A program made the translations under genes and the position numbers. A stretch of DNA of 15,575 nucleotides from CAZFIO01 sp964519585 (GTDB taxonomy: Bacteria > Bacillota > Clostridia > Tissierellales > Tissierellaceae), in the NCBI GenBank assembly GCA_964519585.1, contig CAZFIO010000032.1, positions 1 to 15,575 on the forward strand, given 5' to 3'. The stretch's first letter is position 1. Each line of letters starts with the position of its first letter. The notes below the pieces were generated by a model. That model did no database searches. It was not told the origin of the DNA and saw nothing but the letters and a program-made list of their open reading frames with translations. Of the stretch, positions 7,494 to 14,563 are shown piece after piece.

Positions 7494-9350
7494 ATGGCGG
7501 CTGGACGTTCCTTTACTGATTATGCTTCGGATAGATTTTATAATGATTTCTACAAGGCTGTGGAAGGATATGTTGCGGAATATCCTGATAGCTTGGATTT
7601 AGATATTCAAAATGTCAAATGCCAGGGTGAAATTTCCCTTGCTGACATGGAAATCCAATTCATATCTATCAGGGATTTGCCGGGAATGGAGATTGCCTTT
7701 GATGTGATAGTAGATGCGGAGATAGTGGTAGCTGAGGGAGATTACCATTATGATGATTATGACCAGGAACATCAGTGGTTTCTTTTAAGCTGTATTGGAG
7801 ATTTAGAAAATAATCTGGATGATTTTGAAATTAAAAGTATTAGCCTATATAGCCGAGGCAAGAAAAGAGAAAAGCCCCTTTCAGACTCCTTAGTACCATA
7901 CATAAAAAAAGAAGATTTAGAAGAGGTTGCTTTAGAATTTTTAAAGCAACATTATCCAGAAGTCTTAAAAAAGCCCATGGCTATAGAACCTGTGCTCTTG
8001 GCTGAAAAAATGGGTTTGACTGTTGAACTTAGAGATATTACTGATGACTTCTCTATTTTTGGGCAGATATATTTTAGTGACACAGAAGCAGATTTTTATA
8101 ATCCAAACACAGAAGAATATGAAACTACATCAGTCAAGGCCAAGACTATTTTTGTGGATCCCAAAGCCTTCTTTTTAAGAAAACTTGGAGCTGTAAATAA
8201 TACAATAGTTCATGAATGTGTTCACTGGGACAAGCATAGAAAAGCCTTTGAACTTGAAAGATTATATAATAGCAGTGCCAGTAAGATAAAATGCCAAGTA
8301 GCAGGGGGCATAAAGGGTGACGACAGAGATGCAACCGATTGGATGGAATGGCATGCCAATGCTTTAGCTCCTAGAATCCAGATGCCCTTAGGAGCTTTCA
8401 AAACCAAGGCTTATGAATATATAAAACAGTTTGCTCAAGAAAAAGGCGGAGCAGACATGATAGAGATCATAGAGCCTGTTATTGATGCTTTAGCCACCTT
8501 CTTTGGAGTTTCTCGTCTGGCTGCAAAAATTCGAATGGTAGATGCCGGCTACGAAGAAGCCATTGGGACCTTTACTTATATTGATGGTAAATATGTAAGG
8601 CCCCATAGATTTAAAAAAGGAGCTCTTGAAAGAAATCAGACCTTTTCGATTCCAGCCGAAGATGCAGCAATTCAAAGTGCCACAAATCCTGCCTTAATCT
8701 CACTGATAAAAGATGGTGCTTACCAGTATGTAGATGCCCACCTCGTTTTAAACCATCCTAAATACATAACAAAAGATTTATTTGGAGAAATGGCTTTAAC
8801 AGATTATGCCAGAACCCATATGGATGAATGCTGCTTGATTTTTGACCTCTCCGTCCGCACCAGCATTAAAGAAAGGTATTATACAGAATGTTATTTAAAC
8901 CGAGATGAATCATCAAAAATAACTTTAGATGTGGTCTACGGAGCCGGTTATAAACACGCTCCTAGAGAAAAGCAAATAGCTTTATTAGCAGAGGAGTTGG
9001 AGGAAAACGCTAGAATGTATAACAGCCTACCTAACGATCCAGTTGTTTCGCTACAAATGGTAAAAGACTGGAGGAATGTTACTTTTCAAGAGTTAAGTGA
9101 AAGGACCCTCTTAAGTGATAGGACTATTAGAAGAATAGTCAATGGTGAAGAAGAAGGTTCATTGAATTCTCGCATCCTTATTTGTCTGGCACTTCACCTG
9201 CCGCCGGAGATTACCTATCATATAATAGGCGAGTTGAACTATAGAGATGAAAATAATATCTGGTACAATTTTGCTATTAGAAATTTATATGGAAGGACAA
9301 TGGATGAAATCAGAAATTTCTTAAAAGAACATGGAGCAGAAAGCTTATAA
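7494..9350 (+). CDS. ImmA/IrrE-family metallopeptidase with C-terminal helix-turn-helix
   Basis: This 618-residue protein has two ATGs, at 7488 and 7494; AAAAGGAGG ends at 7486, so 7494 has the proper spacing. The zinc-peptidase core carries HECVH (240-244), an HExxH motif. About 40 residues later comes WMEWHANALAPRIQMP, which matches the conserved ImmA/IrrE segment whose Glu (E285) is the likely third zinc ligand. Residues 1-160 form an acidic N-terminal region I do not recognise. Near the C-terminus, VTFQELSERTLLSDRTIRRIVNG (about 530-552) is an XRE-like helix-turn-helix. In ICEBs1-type elements, ImmA cleaves the ImmR repressor to switch the element on. No separate repressor gene is visible here, and the DNA-binding part is in the same chain, so this may be a self-contained switch. 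A strong terminator follows 45 bases after the stop. Confidence 0.85.
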   Translation: MAAGRSFTDYASDRFYNDFYKAVEGYVAEYPDSLDLDIQNVKCQGEISLADMEIQFISIRDLPGMEIAFDVIVDAEIVVAEGDYHYDDYDQEHQWFLLSCIGDLENNLDDFEIKSISLYSRGKKREKPLSDSLVPYIKKEDLEEVALEFLKQHYPEVLKKPMAIEPVLLAEKMGLTVELRDITDDFSIFGQIYFSDTEADFYNPNTEEYETTSVKAKTIFVDPKAFFLRKLGAVNNTIVHECVHWDKHRKAFELERLYNSSASKIKCQVAGGIKGDDRDATDWMEWHANALAPRIQMPLGAFKTKAYEYIKQFAQEKGGADMIEIIEPVIDALATFFGVSRLAAKIRMVDAGYEEAIGTFTYIDGKYVRPHRFKKGALERNQTFSIPAEDAAIQSATNPALISLIKDGAYQYVDAHLVLNHPKYITKDLFGEMALTDYARTHMDECCLIFDLSVRTSIKERYYTECYLNRDESSKITLDVVYGAGYKHAPREKQIALLAEELEENARMYNSLPNDPVVSLQMVKDWRNVTFQELSERTLLSDRTIRRIVNGEEEGSLNSRILICLALHLPPEITYHIIGELNYRDENNIWYNFAIRNLYGRTMDEIRNFLKEHGAESL

Positions 9351-9394
9351 AAGTCGAAAAACATAAATTAAAGTAGAATAAATTCACGCCAAAG

Positions 9395-9417
9395 CGGACA
9401 GGAAATGTCCGTTTTTT
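9395..9417 (+). terminator. Rho-independent terminator after the ImmA/IrrE gene
   Basis: CGGACA (9395-9400), a GGAAA loop and TGTCCG (9406-9411) form a perfect 6-bp stem followed by six T (9412-9417). Confidence 0.88.
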
Positions 9418-9456
9418 AGTGCTTAATTTATAAGGGTTTATACCTGATTCCTATTT

Positions 9457-9484
9457 AGGGGGTCAAGTATGAGCCCTTTTTTTT
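9457..9484 (+). terminator. Second, weaker terminator
   Basis: AGGG (9457-9460) pairs with CCCT (9474-9477), and TCA/TGA pair inside across a small mismatch, followed by a run of eight T. It lies 40 bases after the first terminator and may be a backup. Confidence 0.55.
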
Positions 9485-9504
9485 ATTCTTTTTAGCCGTA
9501 AAAG

Positions 9505-9521
9505 TGGACACAAGGTGTCCA
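9505..9521. promoter_or_regulatory. 17-base perfect palindrome, possible operator
   Basis: TGGACAC-AAG-GTGTCCA is a perfect 7-bp inverted repeat with a 3-base spacer. It has no T run, so it is not a terminator. It sits between the ImmA/IrrE-HTH gene and the sigma-like gene and has the size of a dimeric repressor site. The core GGACA...TGTCC also occurs in the terminator at 9395-9411, which weakens the case for specificity. Confidence 0.4.
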
Positions 9522-9594
9522 ACATAGAGGCTCGTTTCTGCCCTAAACTAAAAACAGAGCAAGCAATAAACCATAAAAATCCAAAATCAAAGGA

Positions 9595-9684
9595 AGCCGA
9601 AAGGCTCGCAAATAAAAAAAAAGCGAGTTTTTTCGGCTAATTGACATGCCCTTTTTCTCGCTGGAAAGAGGGAAAAAACATGTC
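9595..9684 (+). promoter_or_regulatory. Structured leader of the sigma-like gene (two adjacent hairpins)
   Basis: Hairpin A: AGCCGAAA (9595-9602) pairs with TTTCGGCT (9631-9638), and CTCGC (9605-9609) with GCGAG (9623-9627), around an A-rich loop. Hairpin B: GACATG (9643-9648) pairs with CATGTC (9679-9684), and TTTTTCTC (9652-9659) with GGGAAAAA (9670-9677, one G-T pair), loop 9660-9669. Hairpin B covers most of the ribosome site (GAGGG, 9668-9672) and the ATG at 9680. GCGAG of hairpin A could instead pair with CTCGC at 9657-9661 in hairpin B, so the two folds can compete. The pairing is visible; the regulatory role is inferred. Confidence 0.55.
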
Positions 9685-10180
9685 AAGAATTTACAAAACC
9701 AGCCAAAAGAAAAGAACCGACTACATTTACTATTCAGCAGATGGAACCAAGATCACCATTACACCAGGTGAAAATGGAGCAACAGAGACCTTTATTGATC
9801 TCTTGCACGAAATGGATGATGAAGCAGTGGATGCTCAGCGCAGAGAGGATTATAGGATTGCAGCCTATTTAGGCGATATGCCGACTAGGAACGATGCCAA
9901 CCAAGAAAAAGAAGATAGGGACATTAACTTAGCTGATGAAAGCTATAACCCTGAAAGGCTATTAATCGAAGCCGAGGAAGAAGATGAGCATGAAGCACTT
10001 CTTAAAAAACTAAGAGCGGCCCTGGAAACTTTAACAGACAGGCAGAAAAAAATCTACAAGCTTTCCTATCATGATGGCTTAAGTAATGTAGCAATTGGTA
10101 AAAAGCTAGGCATCAGTGAGGCAATGGTCAGAAAGCACCTAAAGAAGATGCACATTAAGCTATTAAAGATTCTTTCCTAA
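9680..10180 (+). CDS. Sigma-70 region-4-like protein of phage/ICE type
   Basis: This 166-residue protein starts at ATG 9680 with AGAGGG seven bases upstream; an in-frame TTG at 9641 lacks a site and lies inside the leader hairpin. The first 110 residues are polar and acidic, with no recognisable sigma region 2. Residues about 117-166 form a region-4-like domain: LETLTDRQKKIYKLSYHDG, then SNVAIGKKLGISEAMVRKHL as the helix-turn-helix, and a closing basic helix. Proteins of this type stand at the head of the DUF2800/DUF2815 replication module in clostridial prophages and integrative elements, where they are usually annotated as sigma factors. Without region 2 it may not start transcription by itself; it could act as an activator or anti-terminator-like factor. 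It is probably co-directional with, but separated by 169 bases from, the small genes that follow. Confidence 0.75.
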   Translation: MSRIYKTSQKKRTDYIYYSADGTKITITPGENGATETFIDLLHEMDDEAVDAQRREDYRIAAYLGDMPTRNDANQEKEDRDINLADESYNPERLLIEAEEEDEHEALLKKLRAALETLTDRQKKIYKLSYHDGLSNVAIGKKLGISEAMVRKHLKKMHIKLLKILS

Positions 10181-10349
10181 GTGCAATAAAACAAGGAAGC
10201 CTATAAACAAAAGATTATCAAATCAAAAGTGGAAAAAACAAAACCTTAAAAGATGGGGTTCGATTGGTCCATATTTTTCGCTTACACATAGGAGGCAAAA
10301 CTCTTCAGACAAAAGCAGATGAAAAGCCTCCGGAAAGGAGAAGAAAAAT
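10181..10349 (+). other. Intergenic leader with inverted repeat and 12-codon ORF
   Basis: No normal-sized gene lies here. GGAGGC (10291-10296) can pair with GCCTCC (10326-10331). Just before it, ATG 10253 opens a 12-codon frame (MGFDWSIFFAYT) ending at TAG 10289-10291, without a visible ribosome site. A good ribosome site for the next gene (AAAGGAG, 10334-10340) closes the region. Confidence 0.3.
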
Positions 10350-10559
10350 ATGAGCCTAAAACACAAGGTCACCATCAGTGTGGCCAAGCCTAATGGCCTT
10401 AAATCCCCGGTCATTGAAAGCGGCCAGAAAACCATTAGAAGCAGACTACTGGATTTCCTACTAGGCAAAAAAGTAAACCTACTGGTGGTTACTCCCGGTG
10501 ATTCAGTAGAGGCAGTGGAAATCAAAGAAATCAGGGAGGGAGGTGTGGGAAGTGAATAA
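10350..10559 (+). CDS. Small phage-module protein, function unknown
   Basis: This 69-residue protein starts at ATG 10350 with AAAGGAGAAG upstream at suitable spacing. Visible features are SLKHKVTISVAKPNG, a basic middle (TIRSRLLDFLLGKK) and a strand-like end LLVVTPGDSVEAVEIKEI. I do not recognise a named family, but small proteins of this kind sit directly in front of the DUF2800 gene in related mobile elements. The last codons overlap the start of the next gene by 8 bases, so the two are probably translated in a coupled way. Confidence 0.75.
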   Translation: MSLKHKVTISVAKPNGLKSPVIESGQKTIRSRLLDFLLGKKVNLLVVTPGDSVEAVEIKEIREGGVGSE

Positions 10560-10875
10560 AAAGCATCTAATAGTCTTGGCAGAGAAGCTTAAAGACTTAT
10601 CAGATAGTATTCAAGAGCTTTCAAAGTCCTTTGATGGTAGTGATCCTGAAGAGCCAGAAATGGTAGAAAAGAAAACAGGGGATAAACCCAAAGTAGCCAA
10701 GAGTGAAAAAGAGGTCAGCCTAGAAGAAGTAAGAGCAGTGCTGGCAGAAAAAAGCCATGCCGGGCTAACTGCACAGGTTAGAGAGTTATTAGAAAAATAT
10801 GGGGCAGAGAAACTAAGCCTGGTTGACCCAGTAAACTATGCCGCCCTCTTAAAAGATGCGGAGGGGTTGAAGTGA
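10552..10875 (+). CDS. Small phage-module protein with conserved C-terminal helical domain
   Basis: This 107-residue protein starts at GTG 10552, seven bases after GGGAGG; an in-frame GTG at 10543 overlaps the ribosome site and is less likely. It has an N-terminal helix with heptad-like spacing (LAEKLKDLSDSIQELSKS), a charged linker (EEPEMVEKKTGDKPK), and a C-terminal domain EVSLEEVRAVLAEKSHAG followed by VRELLEKYGAEKL and DPVNYAALLKDAE. That C-terminal domain recurs in phage and ICE proteins, some labelled in databases as rRNA biogenesis protein rrp5, which I regard as a misnomer. Its stop TGA (10873-10875) overlaps the next gene's ATG. A role as accessory to the nuclease/replication module is inferred from position only. 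Confidence 0.75.
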   Translation: MNKKHLIVLAEKLKDLSDSIQELSKSFDGSDPEEPEMVEKKTGDKPKVAKSEKEVSLEEVRAVLAEKSHAGLTAQVRELLEKYGAEKLSLVDPVNYAALLKDAEGLK

Positions 10876-12026
10876 TGGAGGATACCAATAAGAAAAACAG
10901 AGATCATGCAATCCTATCTGCATCCAGTGCCCATCGCTGGATGAACTGTAGTCCCTCAGCAAGACTGGAACTTGAGTTTGATGATAGAAGCGGTATTGCA
11001 GCCCTTGAAGGTAGTGCCGCCCACGCCTTAAGTGAATATAAGCTAAAGAAAGCTTTAGGAGAAAAGGTAAAAAGACCTACATCAGATTTTGACTGCCAGG
11101 AGATGGAGGATTATACAGATGCCTATGTGGATTTTATCTTAGAAGCTATTGAGATGGTCAAACACTCCTGCAAGGATCCATTAATTTTAATAGAGCAAAG
11201 ATTAGATTTTTCTAAATATGTCCCAGATGGTTTTGGCACCGGGGATATTGTCATCATAGCAGATAAGACCCTACACATCATAGATTTTAAATACGGACAA
11301 GGGGTGCTGGTTAGTGCTGAGGACAATCCCCAAATGAAGCTATATGCCCTGGGGGCCTTGGAGCTTTATGACGGCATCTATGATATAGAAAATGTCCTCA
11401 TGACCATCTATCAGCCCAGACGAGAAAATGTAAGTAGCTGGGAAATGCCAAAGGATGAGCTATACCAGTGGGCAGAAGAAATCCTAAAGCCAAAAGCAGA
11501 AACAGCCTTCTTAGGAGATGGAGAATATTGCAGCGGTGACTGGTGCCAGTTTTGCAGAGCTGCTACTAAGTGCAGGGCAAGGGCTGAAGAAAAACTTAGA
11601 CTGGCTGCCTTTGAATTTGCCAAGCCACCTCTTCTTTCAGATGAAGAGATAGGAGAGATCCTTTTAAGGATAGGAGATCTCACCACTTGGGCCAATGAGA
11701 TTATGGCCTATGCCACAGATGCAGCTGTCAATCATGGAAAAGAGTGGCCGGGCTTTAAGGTAGTAGGGGGCAGGTCAGTTAGAAAATACAAGGATGAAAA
11801 ACTAGTAGAAGAAGCGGCCATTAAGGCAGGTTTTAAGGAAATATACAGGCAGAGTCTTATTCCATTAACCGAAATGGAAAAGCTTATGACCAAGGATAAA
11901 TTCAATGAAGTCCTAGGCAGCTTAATAGTAAAGCCACCGGGAAAACCTACCCTGGTCCCGGAGTCAGATAAAAGAAATCCAATAAATGTATCAAATGCAA
12001 AAAATGATTTTATGGAGGTAATTTAA
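10875..12026 (+). CDS. DUF2800 family, Cas4/RecB-like PD-(D/E)XK nuclease
   Basis: This 383-residue protein starts at ATG 10875 behind GAGGGG; a GTG at 10872 directly precedes it. The N-terminus has the family hallmark LSASSAHRWMNCSPSAR with C25, then GSAAHALSEYKL. The nuclease core shows GTGDIVII (D124) and IIDFKYGQG (D137, K139), which fit the metal-binding and lysine positions of the PD-(D/E)XK fold. Cysteines C219, C224, C227 and C233 (YCSGDWCQFC...TKC) together with C25 suggest an iron-sulfur cluster of the Cas4/AddB kind. In phages of Clostridia and Bacilli this gene precedes DUF2815 and a DNA polymerase, and is assumed to act in phage DNA replication or recombination. It looks complete and intact here; only its downstream partners are lost. 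Confidence 0.88.
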   Translation: MEDTNKKNRDHAILSASSAHRWMNCSPSARLELEFDDRSGIAALEGSAAHALSEYKLKKALGEKVKRPTSDFDCQEMEDYTDAYVDFILEAIEMVKHSCKDPLILIEQRLDFSKYVPDGFGTGDIVIIADKTLHIIDFKYGQGVLVSAEDNPQMKLYALGALELYDGIYDIENVLMTIYQPRRENVSSWEMPKDELYQWAEEILKPKAETAFLGDGEYCSGDWCQFCRAATKCRARAEEKLRLAAFEFAKPPLLSDEEIGEILLRIGDLTTWANEIMAYATDAAVNHGKEWPGFKVVGGRSVRKYKDEKLVEEAAIKAGFKEIYRQSLIPLTEMEKLMTKDKFNEVLGSLIVKPPGKPTLVPESDKRNPINVSNAKNDFMEVI

Positions 12027-12027
12027 A

Positions 12028-12064
12028 ATGAAAACTAAGGTAATAACAGGAATTGCAAGACTAT
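12028..12064 (+). pseudogene. DUF2815-like gene, first 12 codons, cut by IS21
   Basis: ATG 12028 lies one base after the DUF2800 stop with GGAGG at 12014-12018. It encodes MKTKVITGIARL and then runs into the IS end, stopping at TAA 12097-12099 after 23 codons. The DUF2815 family (phage ssDNA-binding type) characteristically starts with KVITGKVRLSY or similar and directly follows DUF2800, so I read this as its 5' stump. The remainder of that gene is not found on the other side of the IS. Confidence 0.65.
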
Positions 12065-12115
12065 TGTATTTGTCAACTGAAATTTCCCCCATATTCTAAT
12101 CCAAAATTCCCCTAG
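12065..12115. repeat. IS21 left terminal inverted repeat
   Basis: It starts TGTATTTGTCAAC and ends AAAATTCCCCTAG. It matches the reverse complement of 14513-14563 at 37 of 51 positions, best in the inner half (ATTCTAAT and CCCCTAG blocks). Confidence 0.8.
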
Positions 12116-12128
12116 TAGGGTAAAAAAA

Positions 12129-12890
12129 TTATTGCCCTTCTAGCCAAAGTTGAGTCTCTTTTAACCTATATGAATTACCATTCATATTTACTATATAGGA
12201 TTTATGAGTTAGCCTGTCTATCATGGCCGCTGTCATTATTGGATCTTTAAATATTTCATCCCACCTTTCAAAGGATAGATTTGTAGTTATTATTGTAGAT
12301 TTTCTGCCTGCCCTTAAAGATAGATAGGTAAAAAGTAGTTCAGAGGCTTCCTTGTCGAAGGAAATATATCCTAGTTCATCTGCTATTATTAAGTCATATT
12401 TTTCAAATCTTTTTTCAAAGGCTCTAAGAGTCTTTTCAGACCTGCTTTCTTTTAGTTCATTGACTAGTAAAGGAATAGTAGTAAACAAGACCTTATATCC
12501 CTTTATACAAGCCTTAATACCAATTCCTATTGCCATGTGTGTTTTACCAGTTCCTGGATTTCCTGCTAGTATTATATTTTGGCCTGTTTCTATAAAATCT
12601 AGGGTAGAAAATACCTTCACCTTATCTCTTGCATCTTGAGGTAGGTCCTCTAGGCTTAAGTCTTCTAGATATTTTTTATAGGGAAATTTTGCCTGCCTGA
12701 TCCTACTTTTAATTCCATTTTCCTTTCTTAAGTCATATTCATTTTCTAATATTGATAGGATAAAATTCTCATAGCTTATATTTTTAATGTTGGCATCTTT
12801 TAATTCTCCTTCTATATTTCTACTTATATAGGGCAGTTTAAGTTCTTTTGCCAAATCTTTTATATTTATTTTAACATCTTTATTTTTCAT
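12129..12890 (-). CDS. istB: IS21-family helper ATPase IstB
   Basis: This 253-residue AAA+ protein of DnaC/IstB type is normal length for the family. Residues 110-117 are Walker A (GNPGTGKT) and 167-172 Walker B (LIIADE), followed by SELLFTYLSLRAGRKSTIITTNLSFERW, which holds the sensor region. IstB binds DNA in an ATP-dependent way and presents the target to IstA for transposition. Its ATG (12888-12890) overlaps the istA stop in ATGA, with AAGGAGG upstream inside istA, so the two are translationally coupled. No frameshift or missing motif is seen, so it should be functional. Confidence 0.95.
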   Translation of the reverse strand: MKNKDVKINIKDLAKELKLPYISRNIEGELKDANIKNISYENFILSILENEYDLRKENGIKSRIRQAKFPYKKYLEDLSLEDLPQDARDKVKVFSTLDFIETGQNIILAGNPGTGKTHMAIGIGIKACIKGYKVLFTTIPLLVNELKESRSEKTLRAFEKRFEKYDLIIADELGYISFDKEASELLFTYLSLRAGRKSTIITTNLSFERWDEIFKDPIMTAAMIDRLTHKSYIVNMNGNSYRLKETQLWLEGQ

Positions 12891-14467
12891 ATTATCAAAG
12901 CCTCCTTATCAAATTCTTCGGATGAATTATTTAATAGTCTTCCGTAGTGGTTTAAGATTAGCCTTGATCTTTTTTCTATTTCTGTATTTTTATATCTATT
13001 TTCTTCTATAATTTCATCCTTTCTATAGCATAAAAGCTTTATTTTATCAGTATCTATATTTAATGGATTTACCTTTTCTAATTCCTTTATTACATTTTCT
13101 ATCTTTTCCAGACCTTCTTGTGAAATTAATTCAATTAAGTCTATGAAATCTCTTGGATTTTGTATATAATATTTATTGTATATGTTTAGAAGCTTGGAAT
13201 TCATTTGACGCATGGCTGTGCTGTTATGAATTGCCCCAGGCTTCTTTTTTAATGTGTTTAAGTAGTGCTTTATTTCTATATTCCAGCTATTTGAAGAAAA
13301 ACTCCTTCTATGTTCTGCTACTTTAATATTTTCATGGTAAAGTATGATATTAGTAGGGTAGACTTTTGCTGTTATAAATTTTCCTACTAATGAATCTGGT
13401 AGGGAGTATTTATTTTCATCTATGGAAACTACTGAGTATTTGTTTACTCTTAATTCCATGACCCTTGCAATATCATAGCTTGGCATTAGTTTTATTAGAT
13501 GGGGGATTTCTTCTACCAGAATATCTTTAGCTGTTTTATTGTCATTATACTTTTGTGGTCTTAAGTTTAATTTATTTAGTTCTTCGGCTAAATATTTGTT
13601 TGCTTCTTCCAGGCTTTGGAAGCTATCTTTTTTACTAAAAGCTTTCCTCCTTATGTATTCTACAGATCTTTCCACATGACCCTTTTCATTTCCACGTCTC
13701 ACATTGCAGAACCTGTAATTAAAACCATAGTACATGGATAGCTTTAATAGCTCTTCTGTTGGTTTTTTTTCTGTTTTACTTACAAATCTTTTAACTGCTA
13801 CCTTCATATTGTCATAAACTATCTCTTTATGAACTCCTCCTACATGATTAAAAAATCTTACATGAGTGTCTAGAAAACTCTCCATCTTCTGATTTTGATA
13901 AAGATAGGCAAACCTGTAGTTACCTTTAGCAGTGGTCATTACTGCCATTTGTATAGTTTTACCTTCTCCATTTATTTCTAGTTTAACATGGCCCCAATCA
14001 AACTCTAATACATGTCCTAGCTCATATTCCTGCCTAATGTATGCTTCCTTTTTTTCATTTAACCTATTTCTAATGTAGTTACATACCGTAGGGTAGCTTA
14101 TGTCATAGCCTTCCTCAAGTAAAGATTCATGTATATCAATTTTCTTTTTTTGCTGTTTACTTTTACCATTTCTTCTTTTCTCATCATTCTCCTTTAGGTA
14201 AAACTCTATCTTATCTATTATTTCGTCTGTTAACTTTGTTCTCCCTCTATTGCTAGAATCATATCTAGGAGCTTCTAATATTTCTTCAGTAAGTACTAAT
14301 TTATCACCTTCTCCCTCTAACAAACTAGATCTTTTTGCCTCATATTCCCTAATATATTTCCTAATTGTTTTTCTAGAAATTCCTGTTTCTCTGTGAATTT
14401 GCCATTGGGATTTGTCTCCTAAAAATCCATCTATTATTATCTTTTGCTTGTCCATTAAACTTATCAT
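12887..14467 (-). CDS. istA: IS21-family transposase IstA
   Basis: This 526-residue protein starts at ATG 14467 with GGAGG seven bases upstream. The N-terminus has a helix-turn-helix (SQWQIHRETGISRKTIRKYI, about 19-38) for end binding. The catalytic rve-type core has D157 (EFDWGHVK), D219 (YDNMKVAV) and E266 (KGHVERSVEYIRR), with spacing of 62 and 47 residues that suits the IS21 DDE triad. The C-terminal part holds the usual NKYSV...LPDSLVGK beta-barrel segment. IstA performs cleavage and strand transfer with IstB. The gene is intact, so this IS may still move. It lies opposite to all flanking genes. Confidence 0.95.
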   Translation of the reverse strand: MISLMDKQKIIIDGFLGDKSQWQIHRETGISRKTIRKYIREYEAKRSSLLEGEGDKLVLTEEILEAPRYDSSNRGRTKLTDEIIDKIEFYLKENDEKRRNGKSKQQKKKIDIHESLLEEGYDISYPTVCNYIRNRLNEKKEAYIRQEYELGHVLEFDWGHVKLEINGEGKTIQMAVMTTAKGNYRFAYLYQNQKMESFLDTHVRFFNHVGGVHKEIVYDNMKVAVKRFVSKTEKKPTEELLKLSMYYGFNYRFCNVRRGNEKGHVERSVEYIRRKAFSKKDSFQSLEEANKYLAEELNKLNLRPQKYNDNKTAKDILVEEIPHLIKLMPSYDIARVMELRVNKYSVVSIDENKYSLPDSLVGKFITAKVYPTNIILYHENIKVAEHRRSFSSNSWNIEIKHYLNTLKKKPGAIHNSTAMRQMNSKLLNIYNKYYIQNPRDFIDLIELISQEGLEKIENVIKELEKVNPLNIDTDKIKLLCYRKDEIIEENRYKNTEIEKRSRLILNHYGRLLNNSSEEFDKEALII

Positions 14468-14477
14468 CCCCTAGCCT

Positions 14478-14496
14478 CCCTATGTTTGTCATAGGG
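14478..14496 (-). promoter_or_regulatory. Hairpin in the istA leader
   Basis: CCCTATG (14478-14484) and CATAGGG (14490-14496) form a perfect 7-bp stem with a 5-base loop, just before the istA ribosome site and after its likely promoter. It could limit istA translation from the element's own or read-through transcripts; the role is inferred. Confidence 0.5.
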
Positions 14497-14498
14497 TT

Positions 14499-14528
14499 AT
14501 TATATATTTCCTCTAGGGGAGTTTTCAA
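14499..14528 (-). promoter_or_regulatory. Promoter of istAB
   Basis: Read on the - strand, TTGAAA (14528-14523) and TATAAT (14504-14499) are separated by 18 bases, a near-consensus sigma-A promoter pointing into istA. The -35 box lies inside the right terminal repeat. Confidence 0.7.
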
Positions 14529-14563
14529 TTAGAATTTGGGATACTTTTAGGTTATCACAAACA
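14513..14563. repeat. IS21 right terminal inverted repeat
   Basis: It starts CTAGGGGAGTTTTCAATT and ends CACAAACA. It is the partner of the repeat at 12065-12115 and overlaps the istA promoter. Confidence 0.8.

Larger units (their letters stand above)
12065..14563 (-). mobile_element. IS21-family insertion sequence, complete (2499 bp)
   Basis: The element carries istA and istB in the usual order and overlap, on the - strand. Its outer ends are TGT (12065) and ACA (14563), the termini expected for IS21. The two 51-base ends align without gaps at 37 of 51 positions by my count. Length is typical for the family. The flanking bases are CTAT on the left and TTTA on the right, so I see no 4-8 bp target duplication. 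Confidence 0.88.

Noticed and set aside
12110..12120. CCCTAGTAGGG as a terminator for istB
   Set aside because: A one-base loop cannot form a stable hairpin, and there is no good T run on the - strand; it belongs to the IS end.
12071..14559. Alternative IS ends at TGTCAAC and its counterpart
   Set aside because: Aligning the ends from 12065 and 14563 gives equal-length 51-base repeats without gaps and TGT/ACA at both termini; the inner choice needs gaps and also yields no target duplication.
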